A stretch of 64,000 bases of DNA from Hydractinia symbiolongicarpus (Eukaryota; Cnidaria; Hydrozoa; Anthoathecata; Hydractiniidae). The notes beneath the pieces are model-generated. The model had not been told where the DNA came from, ran no database searches, and saw only the letters and a list, made by a program, of their open reading frames with translations. The position numbers and the translations under genes are program-made. Of this stretch, positions 22,178 to 33,500 are shown piece after piece. Positions within the stretch are counted from its first letter, which is position 1. Every line of letters begins with the position of its first letter. Location: contig NC_079878.1 in NCBI RefSeq assembly GCF_029227915.1, positions 15,626,001 to 15,690,000 of the forward strand, written 5' to 3'.

Positions 22178-25100
22178 ATGTGTTGGCAGATTTGCTATAT
22201 TTTTAAAACTTTATTCAACATGTTTTTTCTTTGGTATTACATCACGAGAACATTTGTCTGAAAGCTGTATTAAAGTACAGGGCACCTAACCTCTCCCATG
22301 TTCTGATTATATTTAAGTTGCATGGGGGCGCACTTTTCTCGCAGTATTCTCTGACGATGAAGGTTGGAATGACTTGTGGCATAGTTCCAAATGGTCTTCC
22401 GTCTTTCAATCAAGTTTCAGTGTAATGCACCAGCCGAGCATAAGAGTGTCAGCATGAATGAAAGGGGCCGACCTTATTATTCTCTTTAGCTCATGTTCTT
22501 TATAATAACACAATTGTTCTTCATAAGCTTTATGTTTTTGGTGGTGCTTATTTAGTAAATTCTCTTAAAATGTGAGAAAAATATATCGTAGGATCTCTAG
22601 AAAATTCTGATAAATTCTCTTACGTGAGCGATAAATCGCTCGCGTAAATTTTTTTGCGCCTGTGTGGACGTGTGCGCCTGTTTATCGTCAAAATATATTT
22701 TTTAACATGCGAAACTTTAAAAGTTATTTTTATAAAAAGCAACGTTTAGCAACGCAAACAGAAAAACCCTACGTTCGGGACATTTTCCTTCGAGATAAGA
22801 TTTCGAAAACAAATTAAATTTTAATACCGAAGAAAGAAAAATCTAAAAATATAACTTTTGACATTTTATAGTATCACGCTACATTTTATTGTTAAAAACC
22901 TTGTGTTTTTTCTAGCGCGCAACAGCTCTATCTCTTAAAAGATTTAAACAATGCATCTCGCTGTCTATTTAGTTTTCTATCAAACAATGGCAACTTTTAA
23001 AATGCGATCTAAAAAACATTTCTATCGCCGTTTTTCGTTTTAACTTTTAAAATGTGATCTAAAAAAGCTTTTCTGTTGCAGTTTTTTGTTTTTAAACTTT
23101 TAAAATGCGACCTAAAAAAACATTTCTATCGCCGTTTTTCATTTTTTTTAACTTTTAAAATGCGATCTAAAAAAGCTTTTCTGTTGCAGTTTTTCGTTTT
23201 TAAACTTTCAAAATGCGATCTAAAAAAAATTTCTATCGCTGTTTTTCGTTTTTTAAACTTTTAAAATGCGATCTAAAAAAACATTTCTATTGCCGTTTTT
23301 CGTTCTTAAATTTTGAAAAGGCGATCTAAAAAACATTTCTATCGCCGTTTTTCGTTCTTAAACTTCTAAAACACGATCTAAAATAGCTTTTCTATCAAAA
23401 TAAAAGTTTCAATCTTTGTTAAAATATAATAATTCCTATCGCTTAAATAGATCGCTAAAAGCTTTATTTAACCCGCGCAACCACCAATGCCTCCCCGCTA
23501 GTTTATTTAGTTTCCACGCAAAACTTTTGTTTAATAAAAATATTAAACAATGGCTCTTCGTGTCACATTGATAGAGTTGATAACATTTGCAATTATGCTA
23601 TTGGGAATAGTTATGTTAACACTATTTAACAATAGTTACGCGCAGTTATAATAAGCTATTTTTTCTTCAATAATCTTTTGTTTATTACGCGCAAGTTAAT
23701 GACTTACAAGACTCGCAAGATAATTAATAAGAACAAAAAACAAACAACTACCGCCTCCGAGAAAAAGGTGTGAAATGTGTTGGCAGATTTGCTATATTTT
23801 TAAAACTTTATTCAACATGTTTTTTCTTTGGTATTACATCACGAGAACATTTGTCTGAAAGCTGTATTAAAGTACAGGGCACCTAACCTCTCCCATGTTC
23901 TGATTATATTTAAGTTGCATGGGTGCGCACTTTTCTCGCAGTATTCTCTGACGATGAAGGTTGGAATGACTTGTGGCATAGTTCCAAATGGTCTTCCGTC
24001 TTTCGTTCAAGTTTCAGTGTAATGCACCAGCCGAGCATAAGAGTGTCAGCATGAATGAAAGGGGCCGACTTTATTATTCTCTTTAGCTCATGTTCTTCAT
24101 AATAACACAATTGTTCTTCATAAGCTTTATGTTTTTGGTGGTGCTTATTTAGTAAATTCTCTTAAAATGTGAGAAAAATATATCGTAGGATCTCTAGAAA
24201 ATTCTGATAAATTCTCTTACGTGAGCGATAAATCGCTCGCGTAAATTTTTTTGCGCCTGTGTGGACGTGTGCGCCTGTTTATCGTCAAAATATATTTTTT
24301 AACATGCGAAACTTTAAAAGTTATTTTTATAAAAAGCAACGTTTAGCAACGCAAACAGAAAAACCCTACGTTCGGGACATTTCCCTTCGAGATAAGATTT
24401 CGAAAACAAATTAAATTTTAATACTGAAGAAAGAAAAATCTAAAAATATAACTTTTGACATTTTATAGTATCATGCTACATTTTATTGTTAAAAACCTTG
24501 TGTTTTTTCTAGCGCGCAACAGCTCTATCTCTTAAAAGATTTAAACAATGCATCTCGCTGTCTATTTAGTTTTCTATCAAACAATGGCAACTTTTAAAAT
24601 GCGATCTAAAAAACATTTCTATCGCCGTTTTTCGTTTTAACTTTTAAAATGTGATCTAAAAAAGCTTTTCTGTTGCAGTTTTTTGTTTTTAAACTTTTAA
24701 AATGCGACCTAAAAAAACATTTCTATTGCCGTTTTTCATTTTTTTTAACTTTTAAAATGCGATCTAAAAAAGCTTTTCTGTTGCAGTTTTTCGTTTTTAA
24801 ACTTTCAAAATGCGATCTAAAAAAAATTTCTATTGCTGTTTTTCGTTTTTTAAACTTTTAAAATGCGATCTAAAAAAACATTTCTATTGCCGTTTTTCGT
24901 TCTTAAATTTTGAAAAGGCGATCTAAAAAACATTTCTATCGCCGTTTTTCGTTCTTAAACTTCTAAAACACGATCTAAAATAGCTTTTCTATCAAAATAA
25001 AAGTTTCAATCTTTGTTAAAATATAATAATTCCTATCGCTTAAATAGATCGCTAAAAGCTTTATTTAACCCGCGCAACCACCAATGCCTCCCCGCTAGTT

Positions 25101-25371
25101 TATTTAGTTTCCACGCAAAACTTTTGTTTAATAAAAATATTAAACAATGGCTCTTCGTGTCACATTGATAGAGTTGATAACATTTGCAATTATGCTATTG
25201 GGAATAGTTATGTTAACACTATTTAACAATAGTTACGCGCAGTTATAATAAGCTATTTTTTCTTCAATAATCTTTTGTTTATTACGCGCAAGTTAATGAC
25301 TTACAAGACTCGCAAGATAATTAATAAGAACAAAAAACAAACAACTACCGCCTCCGAGAAAAAGGTGTGAA
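22178..25371. repeat. 1597-bp tandem duplication (two units)
   Basis: Units 22178-23774 and 23775-25371 are almost identical, with only scattered substitutions (for example GCACCGCC/GCACTGCC-type changes and TTTCCT/TTCCCT). Each includes a minisatellite block (22985-23400 and 24582-24997) of the same 53-bp unit found inverted at 19745-20200. Short frames inside are not supported as genes. Confidence 0.93.
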
Positions 25372-25401
25372 ACTTGAGCGTATGCTTACATCTGAACTGT
25401 A

Positions 25402-26340
25402 CTGTAGCTGCATCAATGAGGTAAAACAACCATATTTTACTTTTCACCCATTCTTTAAGATTAATTACAACACACTGATTGAAATCAGTAGCTAATGGCA
25501 GTGAGACCACTGGTCTAGGTGGTGTCTGTTTAAATTTCTTGCATGTTTCACAGTCCTGTTCAGTTTGATCCAGGATCCTCTTACAGTCTTCATCATATAG
25601 TTTTTGCATCAACCAACAAACTTGCTAACCGTTTTGCAGTGGGATGTCCAAATTGTTTGTGCAATTTTACAACTTTCTTTTCTTTTTCTTTAAACGACTC
25701 ATTTATCAATATCCAGTTGGATAAACAGACTTTGTCCTCTTTCAAGGGTACGCAATGATGGCCTGATGTTGTATTCTGCAAATCAACTTATGTACCAAAT
25801 ATTTCAGCAGTGTCGTTTACCAGATTTAATTTCCGCTTTCTTCATAGCTGTTTTACTAAGAATAGGTATATCACATTCAACTATGTCTGTCACAATTTCA
25901 CATTCCTTCCCAGCCATATTACATGGTATTTTAACTTTGCCATTCGATTTTAATCTTTCCCCACCACCGAATCGAAAAACAGTGTCACTGGGAGATCGTT
26001 GTATTTTACACTTTTGTTCTGTTGTCAGTGAATCCAAATAACACTTAAGCCAATCTTCTCCGGTAACAGTGAATAAAACACTTTTATCTTCAATTACTGC
26101 GCCCGTAAAAAGAACTGCTTTTTCCACCATATCATTTTCATCGCTTGCTTGGAACACTGGCTTGTCAAAGGTATTCCCATGAGGAAAAAACCGAGCATAG
26201 TGCATAACTGACTGACAAATGTGATATCTAAGTGGTTCACCCTTTTCATCGGGTGAATTATTTCTTTTATGTAATGGTCCTTGATTATTTCATTCATAAT
26301 TATTTCTGTTACCATATCTGAAACCTTCGTTTCGAGGCCT
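25402..26340 (-). pseudogene. copia A pol: protease and integrase N-terminal half
   Basis: From 26205 leftward: FTGAVIEDKSVLFTVTGEDW, where the protease active site should lie but the Asp-Ser/Thr-Gly triad is not intact, then VFRFGGGERLKSNGKV and VECDIPILSKTAMKKAEI. The GAG-pre-integrase zinc-binding block follows with LHKQFGHPTAKRLASL and CETCKKFKQTPPRPVV (HxxxH...CxxC-like). The integrase start with VVINLKEW and FYLIDAAT reaches the insertion border at 25401. Frameshifts occur near 25780. Confidence 0.82.
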
Positions 26341-26945
26341 AACTGAATTTCCATGAGTTCCAGTAATAAATACAGCTTCCGTTTTAGTAATAGATGGTTC
26401 AACTTTTATGCTTTCATTGCTATTAGCAGGTAATGATTGTTCTCCAAAAAACTTTTTTAATGCACTTTTCATTTGTTTAAATATAGTATTTACTTCTTCA
26501 TAATTTAAACCAGTAAGTACAAGCTGTCTGTCCGAATGTTTTAAACATCAAGTAATGTGAATGCTAAAACACTTTCTGGTAATGCCATATCAAATTTCTT
26601 TGTTTTATTGTACAACTTTTCAAATTCTATTATATCCATAGTTTCATCATTTTTTCTTTTATAACGATCAAAGTTTGTCTAATGTTCATACATATTAGTT
26701 AATTCTCTTTCTTAAACAAGTTGTCCATAAACGCTATCAAAGTGTCTATTCCATCTTCTTTATTCAAATCAGCAATACTAATCTCACTGAACACTTTATC
26801 TCGTACTTGTTTTGAGTCTTCTTCTGGTAAAGATAAGGCCACTGCGATGCCTTGCTTCTGCTTCTCTAAATCTGTAATTAATGTCCATGCTTTCAATTCA
26901 TTAACATAACGATTATATGGCTTCTGGGGGTATCTTGTAATTGTG
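26341..26945 (-). pseudogene. copia A gag
   Basis: From about 26930 leftward: RYPQKPYNRYVNELKAW, then KQGIAVALSLPEEDSKQVRD and GIDTLIAFMDNLFKK, the typical N-terminal half of copia Gag in cnidarian elements. The second half (FDMALPESVLAF, about 26560-26600) is out of frame. The usual zinc knuckle is not clear. It would form the virus-like particle. Confidence 0.75.
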
Positions 26946-26963
26946 ACTCATCCTCTGCTGCCA
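26946..26963 (-). promoter_or_regulatory. primer-binding site complementary to initiator tRNA-Met
   Basis: One base inside the 5' LTR the minus strand reads TGGCAGCAGAGGATG, one mismatch from the metazoan initiator tRNA-Met 3' complement (TGGTAGCAGAGGATG). Its position next to the LTR fixes the LTR border. Confidence 0.8.
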
Positions 26964-26964
26964 C

Positions 26965-27072
26965 TGTTAACATCAATATATTTACTGAGGTAGGTAAAAC
27001 CCTCAGTCATACAACACAAATATAAACTAATCTAAAATATAACAATAGTAAACATAGTAAACATCTTAAACA
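26965..27072 (-). repeat. 5' LTR of copia element A
   Basis: 108 bp, running in + orientation from TGTTAACATC to ATCTTAAACA, followed by the AGAAG target duplication. No clear TATA box is visible in so short an LTR. Confidence 0.9.
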
Positions 27073-27077
27073 AGAAG

Positions 27078-27738
27078 TTGGTCAAACAAATTTCGTTTAT
27101 TATAATTGGACTATTATCTAAAGTCTTTATATTTAATTTTTTTTAACTATTATAAAGTTCCTTTTCTTATATGAAATTCGTTTTTTATAGGTATTTATAT
27201 TCAAATATCTTTTAACAATGACAAAATTCACTTATTACGCGTCTTATTATAAAAAATAAAGTTCATTGCGCTATCATCACTGCGTCTTGTTATAAAAGAA
27301 ACTAAACTTTTTTTCGTTAGATAAATAATAATAATAATGCTAGCGGTGGATTTAAATAAAACTTTGATTCTTCAACAACTGTGTTTACAAGGAAGTATAT
27401 AGGGTGTTTCGACAAGGATATTTTTCTGCTTATGTTAACATCAGGCACACAGGTAATATTTTTTGTTGTGAGGGAATAATAATCGGTCTCACTAAAAACA
27501 ATGTTTGGATAAATTTGCTCTTGTTTTGAAATATTAAAATAACTAACTGTTAAGGTGAAAAGATAAAAATACTTGTATGCTCAAAAACCTATTTTTAAAA
27601 GTTATGCACCAAAAATTTTCTTGTTTTGTTTCAACATTTATATTACAAGTTGTATTCTCCTCCCACGTATACTTTTTAAGCATGGTTTTTTAAAACGTGA
27701 TTTTTTCAGTGATAGTTAATCATAGTTTTTTCATACAT
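27078..27738. other. AT-rich non-coding DNA
   Basis: No gene or repeat border recognised. Confidence 0.4.
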
Positions 27739-29019
27739 CAGGCCATTTCGTGAGAGGCGTGCGATCGCACATGCACGCCCCCACACACATGCAGATTTGT
27801 TTAGGCGTGCGATTCACCGCACGCGCAAAACTTTGCTGTAATTTAAAATTATTGTATTTATAACAAAGAAAATTTATTAAAGAAACCTTAAAAATAAACG
27901 ATCACTGAACTACAATGGATTTACTGAACTCACAATGGATCGCACGTGAGCAGTCTTTACCAAATGTTGATGTGAATTTAATTGCTACCATTTGCTTTCA
28001 TTCTTTCTTTTTGCCGACCAAGGGGTAATATGCAGAACAGATATAGGTTGCTAACGACCTAGTGTGTGGCCGCTATCTTTCGAAGAATTTGTTTTTTTTA
28101 GTTTCAAATTTTGCAAACCAAAAAAAACATTGAGTTAATCATAGGATCGTTGATATTTTATTTTGTTTGTTCAGTTTGGGTTAGTGTGGAGATTATATCA
28201 GCGCTATAAATTTTTTTTAAAAAATGTCTGAAAAAAGAACGAAAGGAAATAAAGTTGAATTAAAAACTTTTGAAAGTTGGGGTAAATCAGATATTCTTGG
28301 TTGGAAGACAGAGGAAAAAGATGGAAAGGTGTTGGTGAACTATGTTTGGTGTAAAGTTTGTGCAAGGTATAAAACGGAAATTAGTTCTCGATTAAAAGGA
28401 AATGCGAAGATAGCTGCGTTAGCGTTATAAACTGTACAAATGTGGTAACAAAATACCAGGTTAGAGATTTTAACAGTAAAAGGTTGTTTTGATTTATATT
28501 TATTTTTTCTAATATTTTAATTGATTTCATAAAAAAATGCAACAATATTTTAATCTTTGTAAGGTCGCCTTTTGGAGAATTTAAAAGAAATTCAGCATTA
28601 TTTAAGTTGAAATAACTAAAAGATAACTAATAAGAAAAAAAACTTCTTTAATAACGAAATGTTCTTTTAGATAATAATTTTTCTGATTTATCGAACATAA
28701 GGTTTATTAAATATTATTATTAGCGGTTGTCGACTTTCCGTAATTAATTTAATTTAAATATCTGTTTGCCCCACAAGTAATAACAAAGTTTAATTAACGA
28801 GTCTGCTTATGACTTCTTCATATATGGGTTGAAATTCCTTGCCGTACATTTTTGGAACTTGCACTTCATTTGCTCCTTACGCTAAAACAGCAGCTCCTGT
28901 GCCATGTACAGGGGTAAAGGAAATGTTTTTGTAATTTTTTTTTTTTTGCATCGTACGCGCAGAATGTATGAGGCGTGTGATCTACCGCACGCCTGCCTAA
29001 AATCTTACGAAATGGCCTG
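27739..29019. mobile_element. CAG-ended TIR element with GCGTGCGATCGCAC subterminal motifs
   Basis: The ends are CAGGCCATTTCGTGAGA (left) and an inverted CAGGCCATTTCGTAAGA (right), each followed by GGCGTGCG-type palindromic motifs. A CAT trinucleotide sits directly outside both ends, a possible 3-bp target duplication. It holds a short ORF at 28224-28430. It shares end structure with 39508-40489. Confidence 0.72.
28224..28430 (+). pseudogene. fragment of a transposon zinc-finger-like N terminus
   Basis: A 68-codon frame with LKTFESWGKSDILGW followed by VWCKVCARYK. The Trp-rich start and single CxxC resemble the BED-like N terminus of hAT-type and ZNF862/C17orf113-like proteins; the following His ligands and the transposase are missing. 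It lies inside the CAG-ended element, so it is probably that family's transposase remnant. Confidence 0.4.
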
Positions 29020-30574
29020 CATCACCAAAAAGCATTTTAAACACCTATTAAATGGTATAAAAATAATTTGTAACTTTTTAACTCATGAAAAGTACAGAGA
29101 CATTTTTGAAACACACCCTGTCTTCAAAAAAGTGACTTCATTTACAAAACTAATAATAGATGTGTGTAAAAAAGATTTTTTAATTATTTTCCACAAAGTC
29201 CTCGTTTTTGATTTATTTTATTTTTTCTAAAAAAGCCATTTTTAACTTAAACTTTCGTCTTTAAGATGTAATATCTGGAGAATCGTTGATTTTTTAAAAA
29301 TAAAAAAAAAAATCGCTTTCAGATAAACACGTTGTCTTCAGCACAGTAGCACTCTCCCTTGTAGATCTACTGTAGTTTTGTAAAAGAGATTTGAAATGTA
29401 ATAGATGGTATACACTACGAAAAAGTGTTTTAAAGATTTTTTAAAATATCACACCTTTCAAGCATACTTATAATGATGGTGATACTTTTACACTTCCATG
29501 GCGATGAATATTCAGAAAGTTGTCCTTTTAAATTTTATTATTCGCAAAGACGTGACTAAGAATACCATAAAAATAGAACTTTCTAAGTCGTTTACCATTT
29601 TTCTCTGACTTGCAGAAACAGAACAGGATGGCATACATTTTTAAAACTGAAAGTGTTTTTTTTTTTCAGATGGTCATTTCTTTTGGGAAAGGAAATATAA
29701 TTTATTTTTAAAAGTTATACTCAAGAGGACGACAAAAACATTCACTCTTAACTCTTATTCAATTTGAGGTGTGAAAGACCGATCAGAAAAAAAGTTAGTT
29801 ATTTGGATAAAGTCAATATTTCCCTTCGAAAAATAAATAGTTTCACCCTTGGAAAGATCGAAGTTTCTTTAGTATAAATGGCTTATAAAAAAATATCGAT
29901 TTCTTGATACAATAAAGGTATACCGTCACCTTAAAATAATAAAAAAAACAGGAAAACTATTTTTATAAAGAAATTTAGTGTTGTTTTAATGTTTTTGCGC
30001 AGTTTTATAAGAAAATATAAATACAATAAAGCTCCCTCGCAAAGTTGAATGAATTTAACTTTGTGAGGGAGCAATCAGATGACTTGAAAATAAAATGATT
30101 GCATCAACCTTTTCATCGTTTGCAGCATTTAAAAACAAATTGACATTTGAATTAAATGGAAATCACACAAGCGGTAAAATTGCTGTCCCTAAATCTCTGT
30201 CACATTTAGCGAAAGTAGCTATTTTTTGTTATAAATGACATCGAAATTTTAACTTGTGTAAGTTTTGTTTAGTTATGTGCAATTTGAATAATAACTTTTG
30301 AAGTTCGTTTCAAAATCATTAGCAATTTACTTTGTTCAAAGTTTGTATCATTTTCTTCGTATTAATTTTGTTGACGATCAATTTATTTTGTTGACGGGAC
30401 ACTATTTAATGACAGGGTGTATGGTAGTGTATGATCGTTTCGGAATATTTAATTTAGATTGTTTCCAAATCGTTTCAAGGTGTTTGTTTTACATTCCTTT
30501 TTTAAAAAAAATTATTAATCTAATAATGGCTTCTTCATAAAACCTACACGCTGTCACATAGGTAAAGTTCTACA
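29020..30574. other. AT-rich non-coding DNA
   Basis: No supported gene. It contains a hairpin at 30031-30072 (16-bp arms with one mismatch, starting GCTCCCTCGCAAAGTT). Confidence 0.45.
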
Positions 30575-33500
30575 TCATCATCATCATCATTCTCGGCTTA
30601 ACGTCTGTTTTCCATGCTAGCATGGGTTGGACAGGGTATATTAATGACCCTCTTCCAATCTGATCTAGACTGTGTTAGATCTAAACTCAACTTCCTCTCT
30701 ATCAAGTCTGTCCTTATAACCTCCTGCCAAGTCTTTCTCGGTCTGCCTCTGGACTTTGCCCCAGGAACTATCAAGTCTCTACACTTTCTTACCCAATTAT
30801 CCTTCTCCATTCTTTCCAAGTGCCCCAGCCAATTCAATCTTCTTATCTGGATAACATCTTTAATTCTACAGAGACTTAGCCTGCTTCTTAGCTCATCTGA
30901 ACTCTTTCTGTCTCTCAGACTGGCATTACACATCCACCTAACCATTCTCATATCATTCCTTTCTAAACGGTCAAGATCTTCCTGCTTCACTGCCCATGTC
31001 TCACTACCGTACAACATAACACTTCTTACACAGGCCTCATACAACCTACCTTTTACCTCAAGTGACAGGACTCTGCTAGTCAATAAAGGAAGTAACTCTC
31101 TAAAGTTTTTCCAAGCAGAACCTATCCTGCAAGTAACACTTCTTCCAACACCCCCTTCACTGCCCAACATATCACCTAAGTAACAGAAGTTCTTAACTAT
31201 CTCTAACGAGCCACTGTTGTACATCATTAAAGCTGGAAATACTTCATTCTCTATAATCTCACCTTTGCAACGCTTGCATACAAACTGTATGCCAGCTCTT
31301 AACCTTCCACTAATACTACTGCACTTCTTATGTACCCAATGCTTGCAAGTCTGACAAAAAATTGAGTTACTACCAACCCCTTTCCTGCAAACTCCACAAG
31401 ACCACTTTCCAACTACAAGGTCACACTTGGCTGCAATGCTACTTATCATGACTTTAGACTTTGCTGTGTTTACCTTCAGCCCTTTCTCTTCTAGTCCTTT
31501 CTTCCACTTCTCAAACTTTTCAACTAATTCTTCCATCGACTCTGCTATGAGAACCAAATCATCTGCATACAATAACTCCCATGGGCAACCTGTTCTGAAC
31601 TCCATCGACAGCGCTTCTAAGACTAGAATAAACAACAAAGGACTAAGTACAGAACCCTGATGTACACCAACATTTACACTAAATTCATCACTAAGTGAAT
31701 CGTTAATCCTGACACGACTTCTAGCATTGCTGTACATAGACTGAACCATCGTAACTAGCCACTCATCCACACCTAATTTTCTCATAGCCCACCAAATAAC
31801 TTTAGGTGGCACTCTATCAAAAGCTTTCTCTAAATCTACAAAGGCAAAATAGAGATTCTTTCTCTTTCCCAAATACTTTTCCTGAAGCTGTCTGAGTAAA
31901 AATATTGCATCTGTAGTGCCACGCCCTGGAACAAAACCAAATTGCATCTTATCTATATCAATTCTTTCTCTAAGTAACTTATCAATCACTCTTTCAATAA
32001 CTTTCATTACTTGATCAACCAACTTCAAACCTCTATAGTTACCCTTTTCTAATGCATCACCCTTGCCCTTGAAACAATTCACTATTACACTCGACTGCCA
32101 CTCACTCGGAATAGCACCATCCTTTATAATCTGGTTAGCAAGACTTGTAATAAGCTCAACTCCAATATATCCAGATGCTTTTACCATCTCTGCAACAATA
32201 CCTGATACTCCTGCAGCCTTGCCAATCTTCATTTTCCCAATAGCCTCCACTACCCATTCTGTCTTGATCTGCATGGCAGGCCCTTCTACGACATCATCAT
32301 CAGACAAATTATCCTCGTCCCAATCAAACTCAGTGTTAAGCAACCTCTGATAATGATTCTTCCAAGCTACCCTTTTCTCCTCCTCTGTGCTAGCCAAAAC
32401 ACCTTCATTATTACGTATACACTTCTCACCTACAATATCTTGATTAGTCTTCTTCATTTGCTTTGCTATCTTGAATACCTCATTGCGCTGGTCTTCCCTT
32501 CTTAACACATCTGCAAATCTGTTTCTTTCTGCTTCTGATTTTGCCTTATACACTGATGTACGAGCCCGACGTTTAGCTTCTAAGTAAATATTTTTACTAC
32601 CACCTGACTTCCACTCTTTCCAAAGTTTCCTCTTTTCCTTTATACACTGGTCAACCTCATTATTCCACCACCAGGTCTGTCTATGTCTAGCTCGTCCTTT
32701 CGTCCATCCACAGGTATCATCAGAAGTTTCTAGAAGACAATTCTTCAAAGTAGTCCAAGTACTTTCAACATTGTCACTATCACATTGACTATTGTAGGCT
32801 AACTGCTGAACTTTTGCACTAAATTGTCTTGCTACAATCTCTTCCTTCAGCTTCCAGACTTTTCGACGGGGCCTGTACTTTCCCTTGGCTTCTCTGACAC
32901 TCTTCAAGATAATATCACAAACCAGCAACCTATGCTGGGAAACACACTCTTCCCCCGATATAACTTTCACGTCCTTCACCACTTTCTTGTCTAACTTTCT
33001 AACCAAAAAGTAATCTATCTGTGTCTTACAACCACCTGACTCATATGTTATCAGCCTACTCTGTCTCTTACTGAATGATGTGTTGCAAACCACCATGTCC
33101 GTTGCCATTCCAAACTCAAGCAATCTCTCCCCTTCCTTATTTCTGCTCCCAAATCCATAGCCTCCATGCACACCTCTATAACCTTCAGATGACTTCCCAA
33201 CATGACCATTAAAGTCGCCGCCCACCATGACAAGTTCAGTGTCTCCAAACTTTGATGTGACTGCTATTAACTCATCATAAAACTTATCTTTATCTTCCTC
33301 ACTGAGTCCACACTGTGGAGCATAAACTGACAGAAAAGTGACAATCCTATTACCTATCAAAAACTTTATCACTATAATACGACTATTAACACGCATAACA
33401 TCTATTACTTTTTCTACCCACTTCTCTGCAACGAATATGCCAACTCCTCCATATCCATCACTATTACCAATCCAAAAAAGCTTATACCTTGCCCTCCTAC

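Larger units (their letters stand above)
21286..25399. mobile_element. TA-flanked TIR element (4.1 kb) with an internal 1.6-kb tandem duplication, inside the copia A integrase
   Basis: The terminal inverted repeats are CAGTCCAGATGTAAGC (left, 21286) and its near-complement at the right end (25399), with TA at 21284-21285 and 25400-25401. Removing the insertion brings the copia integrase segments LIDAAT and the following core next to each other, proving an insertion. Contents: a truncated copy of the CAGCCCTTAAAATTA element (21636-22177), then two 1597-bp direct repeats. No transposase is seen. Confidence 0.85.
16587..27072 (-). mobile_element. Ty1/copia retrotransposon with 108-bp LTRs, enlarged by three nested insertions
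   Basis: The element is defined by two LTRs of 108 bp (16587-16694 and 26965-27072), flanked by a perfect 5-bp target duplication AGAAG (16582-16586 and 27073-27077). It is read on the minus strand: 5' LTR at the right, tRNA-iMet-type primer site, gag, protease, integrase, RT and RNase H, then a purine-rich tract (GATGGGAGAA) and the 3' LTR. The original element was about 4.5 kb; insertions at 18312-18980, 19371-20517 and 21286-25399 bring it to 10.5 kb. All genes are frameshifted. The very short LTRs are unusual for copia. Confidence 0.9.

Noticed and set aside
22231-24022. Identical 64-codon frames at 22231 and 23828, and 62-codon frames at 23076 and 24673
   Set aside because: Their repetition results from the 1597-bp tandem duplication; the second pair reads the minisatellite. 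No protein signature.
30031-30072. Hairpin considered as a microRNA precursor
   Set aside because: Arms of only 16 bp and a total of 42 nt are too short for a pre-miRNA; no other support.
30614-32350. Several + strand frames of 60-190 codons
   Set aside because: They are antisense shadows of the intact LINE ORF on the minus strand.
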